64,000 bases of DNA from Kangiella profundi (GTDB taxonomy: Bacteria; Pseudomonadota; Gammaproteobacteria; Enterobacterales; Kangiellaceae), in assembly GCF_002838765.1 (NCBI RefSeq), contig NZ_CP025120.1:1550001-1614000 (forward strand), given 5' to 3'. Position numbers and translations under genes: made by a program. The notes below the pieces were generated by a model. That model ran no database searches and was not told where the DNA came from. It saw only the letters and a program-made list of their open reading frames with translations. Shown one piece after another: positions 55,290 through 63,761 of this stretch (positions are counted from its first letter, which is position 1; every line of letters starts with the position of its first letter).

Positions 55290-56285
55290 TTAAACATTTA
55301 ACAACTCCAGTGCTGGTTCCTGCAACTCAGCAAACTGACTTCTCAAGTCCAAAATTTGCTCTTCCCAGTAACGTATCGAGTCAAACCATGGAAAAGCCTG
55401 CTGGAAAGCAGGGTCACTCCAGCGCTTAGCCAACCAGGCGCTGTGATAAAACATACGCAGCGTTCGTAATGGCTCAATCAACCTGAGCTGTTTCATTGGA
55501 AAGGTTTGAAACTCTTCATAACCTTCGATAATCTCGGAGAGCTGGGCAAGCTTTTGGGGACGCTCACCCGATAACAGCATCCATAAGTCCTGCACAGCGG
55601 GAGCCATTCGAGAATCATCAAAATCAACAAAATGCGGGTTATCATCGCGCCACAGGATATTGCCGATGTGACAGTCACCATGAGTTCGAATATAGTCCAG
55701 CTCCCCGACTGCCTGCCACTGCTTACGGACTTCTTTCAGAATATCCTCTGCCAGAGTCCGATAAGGCAAATGGTATTCGCGCGGGACGGCATGCTCCATT
55801 AAATATTCAAAACTTTCCTGACCAAAAGTTTCCACAGTTAAACTGGGACGAAACTGATAGGGTCTGCTCTCTCCTACAGCATGAATTCGCCCGATAAATC
55901 GGCCCAGGGTAAATAAGCTATCAAGATCATCCAGTTCTGGGGCATGCCCGCCCTTACGGGGGTATAGCGCGTAATAAAAGCCTTTATACTCAAACAGAGT
56001 TTTGCTTTGCAATGACAGGGGAGCAACCACTGGTAACTCAGCCTCTGCTAGTTCCGTGGTGAACTCATGCTCTTCCAGAATCTGCTCTTGAGTCCAACGC
56101 TCAGGGCGGTAGAACTTGGCAATAACTGGCTGCTGTTCTTCAATACCAATCTGATAGACACGGTTCTCGTAGCTATTCAGGGTTAGGATACGCCCATCAC
56201 TATAAAACCCGAGAGCCTCTACCGCGTCAAGAATAAAGTCCGGAGTAAGCTTATCGAAAGGATGAGCCAAAGGAGTATTGCTCAT
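55290..56285 (-). CDS. srkA: Stress response kinase SrkA (YihE)
   Basis: This 331-residue serine/threonine kinase of the APH fold matches SrkA in length. The catalytic loop is THGDCHIGNILWRDD (HGDxHxxN), and the metal-binding Asp lies in HFVDFDDSRMAP. N-terminal family signature: SYENRVYQIGIEEQQPVIAKFYRPERW. SrkA limits programmed death during stress in E. coli. It starts 6 bases downstream of the DUF502 gene. Confidence 0.93.
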   Translation of the reverse strand: MSNTPLAHPFDKLTPDFILDAVEALGFYSDGRILTLNSYENRVYQIGIEEQQPVIAKFYRPERWTQEQILEEHEFTTELAEAELPVVAPLSLQSKTLFEYKGFYYALYPRKGGHAPELDDLDSLFTLGRFIGRIHAVGESRPYQFRPSLTVETFGQESFEYLMEHAVPREYHLPYRTLAEDILKEVRKQWQAVGELDYIRTHGDCHIGNILWRDDNPHFVDFDDSRMAPAVQDLWMLLSGERPQKLAQLSEIIEGYEEFQTFPMKQLRLIEPLRTLRMFYHSAWLAKRWSDPAFQQAFPWFDSIRYWEEQILDLRSQFAELQEPALELLNV

Positions 56286-56291
56286 ACAACC

Positions 56292-57005
56292 TTAGCCTTT
56301 GTCATTTTCATTGTTTTTCTTAGTATCAGTGTCAGATTCATCTTTGCGCTCAGCTTCACTGTTATCCTGCTTATCATCTTTATTTTCTTTATCATCAACA
56401 GAATCCGGCGTAACGACCGACTTGTCTGAGCCCATTGATGCGGTCAGAACTTTTTTCATCGCTTCGCTTGGCGACATATCCAGCTCTTTACACTTGGATT
56501 TAGGCATGAAAAAAGTAAAACCACCTATTTGATAACTCATAGGCACATAAACCGCCACCAAATCATCTCGCTCACCCAGGCTAACGTTACTCGCCGTAAT
56601 GAAGCCTATTACCTCAACGCCTTCTTTAACCTCACACAAGACCGCCTGCCGTAAATCTTCTTCCTTATCGGGTGACAAAAAGCGCATGACATCATTAAAG
56701 GCACTGTACACGGTATTTACTAATGGAATACGCTCCATTAGCTTATTTAGCCCTGAAAGTATCATCTGGCCTAAATAAAACTTAATTAAAAGCCCAAGAC
56801 CAAAAATCAAAAGCAATCCAAGGATAAGGCCTAATCCAGGCCAGTAGCTATCATCAGGGATGACGAGCAACAAGAGTTCACGCAGATAGGTCTCTAAAGT
56901 AGTTAACAACCAGCCGACCAGCGCAATGGTCAATAAGATAGGAAGAATGGCAATAAGTCCTTGCAGGAAAATTGCACTAATATTTTTCATACCACTAACT
57001 TTCAT
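56292..57005 (-). CDS. DUF502 membrane protein
   Basis: The protein has 237 residues from ATG 57005; an ATG at 56990 or a TTG at 57038 is also possible, and none has a clear ribosome site. Two N-terminal transmembrane helices (LQGLIAILPILLTIALVGWL, then LGLILGLLLIFGLGLL) and the ERIPLVNTVYSAFNDVMRFL signature identify DUF502. The C-terminal 50 residues are highly charged and low complexity (Asp, Glu, Lys, Asn). DUF502 proteins are widespread, with unknown function. It probably forms an operon with srkA downstream. Confidence 0.88.
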   Translation of the reverse strand: MKVSGMKNISAIFLQGLIAILPILLTIALVGWLLTTLETYLRELLLLVIPDDSYWPGLGLILGLLLIFGLGLLIKFYLGQMILSGLNKLMERIPLVNTVYSAFNDVMRFLSPDKEEDLRQAVLCEVKEGVEVIGFITASNVSLGERDDLVAVYVPMSYQIGGFTFFMPKSKCKELDMSPSEAMKKVLTASMGSDKSVVTPDSVDDKENKDDKQDNSEAERKDESDTDTKKNNENDKG

Positions 57006-57065
57006 ATTATCGTTATTCCACTCACGAATAGATGCCAAAACAATAGCATACTTAGTGCAAAGCGA

Positions 57066-58253
57066 CTATGAATCCTTTGATGTTAGCTTGTAGGCTGAGT
57101 GCGCCTGGTAATAATCAAAAAGCTGGTCTATTTCTTTAGACTCATAACGAAGCGCTTTATCGATTGCCTCGCGAAATGCAGGCTCGACAATGTAGTGGTA
57201 AGAATAGGTTAAGACAGGATCGAAGCCACGTGCCAGCTTATGTTCGCCCTGAGCACCAGGTTCAAAAACTTTAAGTTTATTGGCAATGGCGTACTCAATT
57301 CCTTGGTAGTAACAGGTTTCAAAATGAAGAAACTCTTCATCAACTAAACTACCCCAGTAGCGCCCATAAAGATGGGTATCTGATTTTATGAAAAAGGCTC
57401 CAGCCAATCGCTGTTCATCTTTTGTAGCAAAGAGCAACAATACTTGCTCACCCATTCTCTCAGCCAGTTGAGGGAAGAACTCTGGAGTTAGCTGGGACCA
57501 GCTGCCTTTCTCGTCAAAGGTCTTTTTATAGAGTTCATAGAAACACTGCCAGTCTTCATTAGAAGCTTCGTCACCTGAGAGCCATTCAAAGGTCCAGCCC
57601 CTGGTAGCCACCTGACGTCGTTCTCTAAGAATATTCTTACGTTTCTTGGCCTTTAGATACTCTAGAAACTGGGAAAAGCTTAAATAGTTTTGATTATGCC
57701 AATGAAACTGGATGTCTCTCCGAGCAAGTAAATCTGACTGTTCAAGTACATCACACCCTTCAGAGTCCAGGAAGTTGATATGCCAAGAGCTGATATGATT
57801 TTGCTCCAGCCAATCGGATACTGTATTGATAACTGCCAACTGCTGTTCATCAGAAAGCGAACAATGTAGCAATCGAGGTCCAGTGATTGGCGACAAAGGT
57901 GAAGCAGTAAGTGCTTTCGGATAGTATTCGAGGCCATGCCGCTGATAAGCATTAGCCCAGGCCCAGTCAAAAACAAATTCTCCGAAGGAATGACCTTTCA
58001 GGTAAAGAGGCATAAAAGCCACTAACTCACTTCCACTGTAAGCAACAACGTGCAGCGGCTTCCAGCCTTTTTCGGCTGTCACGGCGCCGCTTTTTTCCAG
58101 TACAGACAAAAAGCGTGGATCCACAAAAGGGTTAGAAAAGTGCCCCGATCTTGATAGTTGCCGCCAGTCAGACTCAGCAATATCCGATATGGATTCAACA
58201 AACTTGATAGTTAAGTCCCTATCTGGGCTAGTGCTACTCATTTTTTGGGACAA
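57066..58253 (-). CDS. FemAB-like N-acyltransferase (PF04339 type)
   Basis: The protein has 395 residues with a peptidogalycan/FemAB-type GNAT domain. Typical features are GHFSNPFVDPRFLSVLEKSG, LVAFMPLYLKGHSFGEFVFD, SGAVTAEKGW, and in the C-terminal part YGRYWGSLVDEEFLHFETCYYQG-like sequence (seen as YGRYWGSLVDEEFLHFETCY) and KVFEPGAQGEHKLARGF. Such proteins are widespread in Proteobacteria; the acyl donor and acceptor are not known. It is divergent from nothing and is followed after 60 bases by the DUF502 gene. Confidence 0.85.
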   Translation of the reverse strand: MSQKMSSTSPDRDLTIKFVESISDIAESDWRQLSRSGHFSNPFVDPRFLSVLEKSGAVTAEKGWKPLHVVAYSGSELVAFMPLYLKGHSFGEFVFDWAWANAYQRHGLEYYPKALTASPLSPITGPRLLHCSLSDEQQLAVINTVSDWLEQNHISSWHINFLDSEGCDVLEQSDLLARRDIQFHWHNQNYLSFSQFLEYLKAKKRKNILRERRQVATRGWTFEWLSGDEASNEDWQCFYELYKKTFDEKGSWSQLTPEFFPQLAERMGEQVLLLFATKDEQRLAGAFFIKSDTHLYGRYWGSLVDEEFLHFETCYYQGIEYAIANKLKVFEPGAQGEHKLARGFDPVLTYSYHYIVEPAFREAIDKALRYESKEIDQLFDYYQAHSAYKLTSKDS

Positions 58254-58313
58254 GGAATGACTCGATTATTATCGGCTAAGGTATTACAGACAAATTATCA
58301 CGAAACCTTAAAC

Positions 58314-58345
58314 AAAAAAAAGCCCACTCAAAAGCAAAGTGGGCT
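58314..58345 (-). terminator. Terminator downstream of the micro-ORF
   Basis: An 8-bp perfect stem, AGCCCACT / AGTGGGCT (58321-58345), with a 9-base loop is followed on the minus strand by seven Ts. It separates the 26-residue ORF transcript from the acyltransferase gene. Confidence 0.88.
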
Positions 58346-58473
58346 AAAATGGGGGGTAAGTTTTTGGGTAAATCAAAACAAAACAAATCAAAACAATCTA
58401 TAAGGGTGCCCTTTAGGTGGTAAAAAGGGGCTAATCATCAGAACATTCTATACATTCTGCTGATTCTAATAAT

Positions 58474-58554
58474 TTATAGTAATGCAATGGCTAGCACTGA
58501 AACAATGATGGCCGCAATTACAATCTCTAATGCACCTTCAGTAATCTCGTTCAT
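58474..58554 (-). CDS. 26-residue single-helix membrane micro-protein
   Basis: ATG 58554 is preceded by AAGGAG at 8-base spacing, an excellent ribosome site. The product reads MNEITEGALEIVIAAIIVSV followed by LAIALL, a short acidic N-terminus then one hydrophobic helix to the end. A stop codon and about 130 bases of further transcript follow before the terminator. The gene is isolated, with 380 bases upstream holding no other gene. Size and shape recall small membrane regulators or type I toxins, but no match is known to me. Confidence 0.6.
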   Translation of the reverse strand: MNEITEGALEIVIAAIIVSVLAIALL

Positions 58555-58934
58555 GTCTATCTCCTTGAGTAAATAACGCTATGTCTTTGTTACGGGGTTA
58601 ATTCTACGCCTGTTATGTGACAATTTTAAGACAATTTCATTGGATATTTTTTAAGGTTACACATTAGTTTTACTTATCTAGCAAGTCATAATTGAAAAAA
58701 CAACACAGCAACAAATAATTACATTTCGCCTAAGTTACTCTAATCCTTATTAAAAGCTGTAAGGCGAATTCGAAGTGAGGTTATTGAGGGTGACACAACT
58801 CAAATGGAAAGCTGCTAAGCCATTGATTTTAAATTATGAAGCAGGTCTAATTTAAAGAGCTAGATTTAAGCATTTCATATAAAAAAACAGCCACGCAGAG
58901 GTGGCTGTTTCAGTTTTTGAGTTAACTTATTTGA
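58555..58934. other. 380-base gap upstream of the micro-ORF
   Basis: It holds the terminator of the M3 peptidase gene (58881-58910) and, presumably, the promoter of the micro-ORF; TAGAAT-like sequence on the minus strand near 58605 could be a -10 box, but no good -35 is spaced to it. No protein gene is seen. Confidence 0.4.
58881..58910 (-). terminator. Terminator of the M3 peptidase gene
   Basis: A 10-bp perfect stem, AAACAGCCAC / GTGGCTGTTT, with a 6-base loop is followed by Ts on the minus strand, 25 bases after the stop. Confidence 0.9.
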
Positions 58935-61142
58935 TTAGTCAATCAGACCACGACTTTTCAATAAGTATTTTGGATCGGCTTCTTTACCACGGAATTTCTT
59001 ATACAATTCTAATGGATCCTGAGTACCGCCTTTTGACAGGATATACTCAACAAACTTATCCGCTGTTTCCTCATCAAAGATGCCATTCTCGCGGAAAGCC
59101 TGATAAGCATCAGCTGCAAAGATTTCAGACCAGATATAGCTGTAATAACCTGCTGAGTAACCGCCAGAGAAGATGTGTGAGAAATAAGTGGTGCGGTAAC
59201 GAGGAGCAATTTCAGGAATTAAGCCAACCTCTTCAAGAACCGCTTTTTCAAACGCATCTGCATCTTTAACTTCGTCGCCAACTTGCTGAGTATGCCAGGC
59301 AAGGTCTAACAAGGTTGCCGCCATGTACTCGGTAGTTGCAAAGCCTTGATTAAACTGAGCTGCAGCCTGGATTTTGTCGATCATATCCTGTGGAATGACT
59401 TCACCAGTCTTATAATGCTTGGCGAACTGAGCCAATACTTCCGGCTCTAACATCCAGTTCTCAAGAACCTGCGATGGGAACTCAACGAAGTCACGAGGCA
59501 CTGAAGTACCTGTTTGTGATGGGTAAACACCATCCGAGAGCAAACCATGCGTTGCATGACCAAACTCATGGAACAATGTGCTGGCCTGATCGAAAGTTAA
59601 TAATGTTGGCTCATCACCCACTGGACGTGGGAAGTTGAGAACATTAACGATAATAGGCTTAACATATTGACCATCTTCAGTCACAAACTGCTTACGGTAC
59701 GAATTCATCCAGGCGCCACCACGTTTGCTGTCACGCACATAGAAATCAGCCAGATAGATACCAATTAATTCGCCTTTCTCGTCTGTAACTTCGAAGGTGC
59801 GGACATCCTCATGGTATTTTGGTAAATCAAAACGCTCTTTGAAGTTCATGCCGAATAGACGATTTGCCGTATAGAAAACACCTTCAAGCGTACTGTCTAA
59901 AGAAAAATATGGCTTTACTTCTTCTTCGTTCAAAGAGTACTTGGCTTTACGGATTTTCTCCGCATAGTGGCGCCAGTCATGCGCCGCGAAAGTGAAATCC
60001 CCACCCTCTTCATTAATCATTTCCTGCATGGCAGCGACTTCTGCTTTAGCTTGTTTAATAGCAGCAGGCCAAACCTGGTCTAGCAACTTAGAAACATTAT
60101 CAGCATTCTTGGCAGTGCGCTCTTCAAGCACAAAGTCTGCATGTGACTTGTAGCCCATCAGATTAGCTTTTTCAGCTCGAAGCTCTGCTAGCTTGATGGC
60201 GATCTTCTTGTTGTCATACTCATTGTCGTTGTCGCCACGATGAGTATAAGCGTAATACACCTTCTCACGTAGATCGCGCTTTGTTGAGTTAATCAGGAAT
60301 GGGTCTTTACTTGTACGATGTGTGGTAATAACCCATTTACCTTCATGACCACGCTCTTCAGCTGTCTTCGCTGATGCATCAATAAACCATTGTGGCAAAC
60401 CAGCTAAATCTTCCTCATTATCAATAACCAGTTCCCAGTTATTAGTTTCAGCCAGGACATTCTCGGCGAACTCTAGGGAAAGTTGGGTCATTTGTTTATT
60501 CAGCTCACGAAGCTTTTCTTTTTGCTCTTCATTCAGCTCAGCACCTCCACGCACGAAAGATTTATAGCTGTCTTCTAGCAGGCGCATTTGATCAGGACGC
60601 AACCCTAGCTCATCCTTTTTTGCATAAAGCGCAGAGACACGCTTAAACAGGTTTTCATTTAAGTTGACATCGTCACGCAAAGAAGAAAGCTGAGGGCCAA
60701 TTTCTTTAGATATCGCCTGCAATGTAGGATTGGTATGAGCGGATGTCAGGTTGTAGAACACATTACTGACTTTATTCAATAGCTTACCGTTGTATTCCAT
60801 CGCCTCAATGGTATTAGCGAAAGTAGGCTCCTCCGGGTTATTAGCAATCGCTTCTACCTCAGCACGAACCTCTGCAATGGCTTTTTCAAATGCTGGCTTG
60901 AAATGCTCATCTTTAATTTGATCAAAAGGCGGGATGCCATAAGGCGTATCCCAATCTTCAAAGAAAGGATTAGTAGCAGTGACGTCAGTGCTTTCAGTTG
61001 AAGACTGCGCTTCATCAGTAGTCGCAACCGCCTGAGCCTTTTCCGACTCAGCAGCAACCTTTTGTTCATTGTCACCATTAGAGCAGCCAGCCGCTAAAAG
61101 CGCGGACATGACTGCCGCCGCGATAGATAGTTTTTTCATCAT
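58935..61142 (-). CDS. M3 family metallopeptidase lipoprotein (Dcp-like)
   Basis: The protein has 735 residues with a lipoprotein signal (lipobox LLAAGC, residues about 15-20) followed by an Asn/Asp/Glu/Ser linker (about residues 21-60). The thermolysin-like zinc motif is H525-E526-F-G-H529 (LFHEFGHATHG), as in dipeptidyl carboxypeptidase and oligopeptidase A. ADFYVRDSKRGGAWM and the C-terminal GGYSAGYYSYIWSEIFAADA are also M3 signatures. It cleaves dipeptides or larger fragments from oligopeptides in the periplasm. It appears monocistronic. Confidence 0.94.
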   Translation of the reverse strand: MMKKLSIAAAVMSALLAAGCSNGDNEQKVAAESEKAQAVATTDEAQSSTESTDVTATNPFFEDWDTPYGIPPFDQIKDEHFKPAFEKAIAEVRAEVEAIANNPEEPTFANTIEAMEYNGKLLNKVSNVFYNLTSAHTNPTLQAISKEIGPQLSSLRDDVNLNENLFKRVSALYAKKDELGLRPDQMRLLEDSYKSFVRGGAELNEEQKEKLRELNKQMTQLSLEFAENVLAETNNWELVIDNEEDLAGLPQWFIDASAKTAEERGHEGKWVITTHRTSKDPFLINSTKRDLREKVYYAYTHRGDNDNEYDNKKIAIKLAELRAEKANLMGYKSHADFVLEERTAKNADNVSKLLDQVWPAAIKQAKAEVAAMQEMINEEGGDFTFAAHDWRHYAEKIRKAKYSLNEEEVKPYFSLDSTLEGVFYTANRLFGMNFKERFDLPKYHEDVRTFEVTDEKGELIGIYLADFYVRDSKRGGAWMNSYRKQFVTEDGQYVKPIIVNVLNFPRPVGDEPTLLTFDQASTLFHEFGHATHGLLSDGVYPSQTGTSVPRDFVEFPSQVLENWMLEPEVLAQFAKHYKTGEVIPQDMIDKIQAAAQFNQGFATTEYMAATLLDLAWHTQQVGDEVKDADAFEKAVLEEVGLIPEIAPRYRTTYFSHIFSGGYSAGYYSYIWSEIFAADAYQAFRENGIFDEETADKFVEYILSKGGTQDPLELYKKFRGKEADPKYLLKSRGLID

Positions 61143-61387
61143 AATTACCTTAGGTTTATTACCTTACTTAGATTTCCCCAATGGTCGCCCAGCTATGAGC
61201 TAAGCTCTCCAAAATCAAATCAAACGTCTTTTTATACGGACTCTAGCGCCAATAGGCAAGGCAAGTGGTCGGCAAATGTGTAACAAATCTAAACAGGGGT
61301 ATTTGTTCGCATTGTGCGGAGCTGTACATTTTTTATACAGAAAGATGTTAAAATAACCCCAAGAAGCACTTGATAAGGAGGTTTACC

Positions 61388-61921
61388 ATGTCACGCTTAC
61401 TCTACCGTTGCGACAACCTCGCAGAAATCGAAAACACCTATAAAGATCTCCGTGATGCAGGTGTTGAAGACGCCCACCTTCATGTCATCGCCAAGCAGGA
61501 TGGACAGTTGCTTCGTCGCGGGCTAAATGCGGCCAATAGCTGGTATAAGACAGACATCCTTAATGGCTGGAGCCAAGGCGTACGTTATGGCCTGGCAGCA
61601 GGTATTATTGCCAGTCTGTTTTTCGCAGCTTTTGATGTTTTCAGTGGTTATTACGGCTTTATCGGTATTTTCTTCACGCTGGTGATATTTACAGCGTTCG
61701 GAACCTGGCTCGGTGGGTTCATTGGCCTGCAATCAAAAAACCATGCATTAAAAGACTTTTATCACTTTGTTGACGAAGGTGAATATTTGCTGCTAATTGA
61801 TTTAAGCTTATCCGAAGCAAAGCATATAAAAGGTGTATTGAATTATCACCCAAGCTTAATGCTAGTCAGCGATGAAGTAGAAACAACCATTCCAGTTCAT
61901 ATCATGGAGCGAATGCACTAG
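61388..61921 (+). CDS. Membrane protein of unknown function, 177 residues
   Basis: ATG 61388 is preceded by AAGGAGG (61375-61381), a near-perfect ribosome site. The N-terminal half is cytosolic (a ferredoxin-like pattern ending in VEDAHLHVIAKQDG), followed by two transmembrane helices (about residues 60-105) with a Gly-rich second helix (FGTWLGGFIGL), and a C-terminal soluble part with HIMERMH at the end. Layout recalls stress-type proteins with an N-terminal regulatory domain; no named family is recognised. Confidence 0.75.
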   Translation: MSRLLYRCDNLAEIENTYKDLRDAGVEDAHLHVIAKQDGQLLRRGLNAANSWYKTDILNGWSQGVRYGLAAGIIASLFFAAFDVFSGYYGFIGIFFTLVIFTAFGTWLGGFIGLQSKNHALKDFYHFVDEGEYLLLIDLSLSEAKHIKGVLNYHPSLMLVSDEVETTIPVHIMERMH

Positions 61922-61960
61922 CGTTTATTAACAATATACATTTGTTCGTTTTCTTTGCTT

Positions 61961-61993
61961 CCTGAAAAAAGGCATAATAGCGCCTTTTTCAGG
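61961..61993 (+). terminator. Hairpin before the PhnA-like gene
   Basis: The inverted repeat CCTGAAAAA-A-GGC / GCC-TTTTTCAGG has one unpaired base and an 8-base loop. It follows the membrane-protein gene by 40 bases and its right arm touches the ribosome site (AGGGAG) of the next gene, so it may both end the upstream transcript and affect translation of the next gene. Confidence 0.55.
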
Positions 61994-62003
61994 GAGCCAT
62001 GCC

Positions 62004-62573
62004 ATGAGCATTCTTAATACCCTAATAGAGCGCGCTGAAAACCGATGTGAATTATGCCGCTCCAGTAAAGGACTAACCGTTTACGAAGTACCACCCGCCG
62101 AAGCCAACTCTGACAAATGTGTGTTAGTTTGTGAGACCTGTTCAAACCAACTTGAAAATCCCGAACCAGTAGATATTCACCACTGGCGCTGCCTAAACGA
62201 CTCAATGTGGAGTCAGGTTCCTGCAGTTCAGGTTGTGTCATGGAGAAGACTCAAAGTTCTAGCAGATCTTGGAGAAACCTGGGCACAGGAACAGCTGGAT
62301 ATGATGTACATGGATGATGAAACACGTGCATGGGCAGAAATGGCACTTGCCGACGACACACGCGAACCAACCCTCGACAGTAACGGCACCCCACTTCAAG
62401 CTGGTGATAATGTGGTACTGATTAAAAACCTCGACGTCAAAGGCGGCGGTTTCACAGCCAAAAGAGGTACCGCAGTACGTGGTATATCGTTAAGCGATAA
62501 CCCACTGCACATTGAAGGACGTGTTAATGGCCAACGAATCGTTATTATCGCTGCCTATGTGAAGAAGTCTTAA
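62004..62573 (+). CDS. PhnA-like zinc-ribbon protein
   Basis: This 189-residue protein of the PhnA family has an N-terminal zinc ribbon (ENRCELCRSS ... CVLVCETCSNQL) and a C-terminal domain with DSNGTPLQAGDNVVLIKNLD, VKGGGFTAKRGTAVRGISL and HIEGRVNGQRIVI. The name comes from its position in the E. coli phn region, but a role in phosphonate use is not established and no other phn genes are here. An AGGGAG site precedes the ATG. Confidence 0.92.
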   Translation: MSILNTLIERAENRCELCRSSKGLTVYEVPPAEANSDKCVLVCETCSNQLENPEPVDIHHWRCLNDSMWSQVPAVQVVSWRRLKVLADLGETWAQEQLDMMYMDDETRAWAEMALADDTREPTLDSNGTPLQAGDNVVLIKNLDVKGGGFTAKRGTAVRGISLSDNPLHIEGRVNGQRIVIIAAYVKKS

Positions 62574-62617
62574 CTGATAAAAACTCCACAAGATAATCAA
62601 ACACTCTAAAGCATGTC

Positions 62618-62637
62618 ATCCTGACGAAAGTCAGGAT
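62618..62637. repeat. Short hairpin with GAAA tetraloop
   Basis: The perfect 8-bp inverted repeat ATCCTGAC / GTCAGGAT encloses a GAAA tetraloop. It lies between convergent genes and lacks a T-run on either side, which suggests a REP-like repeat rather than a terminator. Confidence 0.5.
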
Positions 62638-62664
62638 CTGCTCTTTAATGCCCTTTCCATCCCC

Positions 62665-63708
62665 CTAACTTCGAGTCTTCCGTTTTTGTCTGTACCACAA
62701 CCAAAACCATACCCCGGTAACCGATAGCAAAATCAAAGCCACTCCACTCAGGAATATCACTGTCAGGTAGGTACCACCACCGATATTGGCAATATGAAGT
62801 GGGTAAACTTTTTGCGCTAATCGATAACCCAAAGTCTGTTCTCGAATGTTGGTCCATTCGGTGATTTGATGGGTCTCAGGGTCAAATGCGATTCGGGTGC
62901 GACCATTCTTATGCCACTCTTCTGGCTGAGTCATTCGCATACTGCTGGAAGCCCAAGATATTAACTTTGGCCTGGCTTCAGGCATTATGACTTCAGCTAC
63001 CGCAAATCGCTCCTGCCAGCTTGCGCTGCTTAAAGTTGGAATATCAATTACTGGTCGCTCTTCTCCTTGCAGTGGGAAAAGTGCTTTAAGAGCAGTTCCA
63101 ACCGCCGAGCACATCATGGCAGTACCAGTTGCAACTGCTATTAAGATTGGAAAGAAAAGTACCACGCCAAAGGTTCTGTGGGATTGCCATAAGGTCTGCC
63201 CCCACTGCTTCTGGCCAGGTTTTGATAATCGAATCGAAAAGTCTTTTTTACTCCAGCGTTTGCGCGGCCACCATTTTATGAGTCCAGAGAAGATCAAAAA
63301 TAGACAGCCAATGCCAAAAATACCCTGTAACTCTTTACCGAGCTCGTGCAAGAAAAGATGATGGTGAAACTCGACCATCCACTCGATCCAGTCACCCATC
63401 GCTGAACGCGACAAAAGCAACACTCCTTCAGCCGAATAATAGTGATGCGTCCCTTCGTCATCTACGGTTTCAATCCATGGGTGATAATCGGATGGCAGAA
63501 AAGCGTAATTTGCAGGATTCTGATCAAAAACTTTGGCTGCCTCTTGCTGTGTCGGAATAGCAGATAAGTTCAACTGCGGATAGGTCAGCTGCAATAGTTC
63601 TGTCTTAAACAGCAACAAAGTACCTGTTAAGGCAATCAATAAAAGCCAAAGGCTGAGCGCAAGGCCCAGCCATTTGTGCAGAATGGTTATGATTCGTCTG
63701 AACCGCAT
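62665..63708 (-). CDS. PepSY-associated membrane protein (iron-regulated type)
   Basis: This 347-residue protein has four predicted transmembrane helices and a PepSY-like periplasmic part. RRIITILHKWLGLALSLWLL is the typical N-terminal helix of this family, WQSHRTFGVVLFFPILIAVATG is the second membrane region with its histidine, and RQKRKTRS is the tail. Family members often pair with TonB-dependent siderophore receptors and may act as ferric reductases or in siderophore release. Here the receptor gene lies directly upstream, 54 bases away, on the same strand. Confidence 0.87.
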   Translation of the reverse strand: MRFRRIITILHKWLGLALSLWLLLIALTGTLLLFKTELLQLTYPQLNLSAIPTQQEAAKVFDQNPANYAFLPSDYHPWIETVDDEGTHHYYSAEGVLLLSRSAMGDWIEWMVEFHHHLFLHELGKELQGIFGIGCLFLIFSGLIKWWPRKRWSKKDFSIRLSKPGQKQWGQTLWQSHRTFGVVLFFPILIAVATGTAMMCSAVGTALKALFPLQGEERPVIDIPTLSSASWQERFAVAEVIMPEARPKLISWASSSMRMTQPEEWHKNGRTRIAFDPETHQITEWTNIREQTLGYRLAQKVYPLHIANIGGGTYLTVIFLSGVALILLSVTGVWFWLWYRQKRKTRS

Positions 63709-63761
63709 TATGGTGTACCGCTCAGAGAATCATTTCTTGCTTATAGTTACTACTCAATGGC

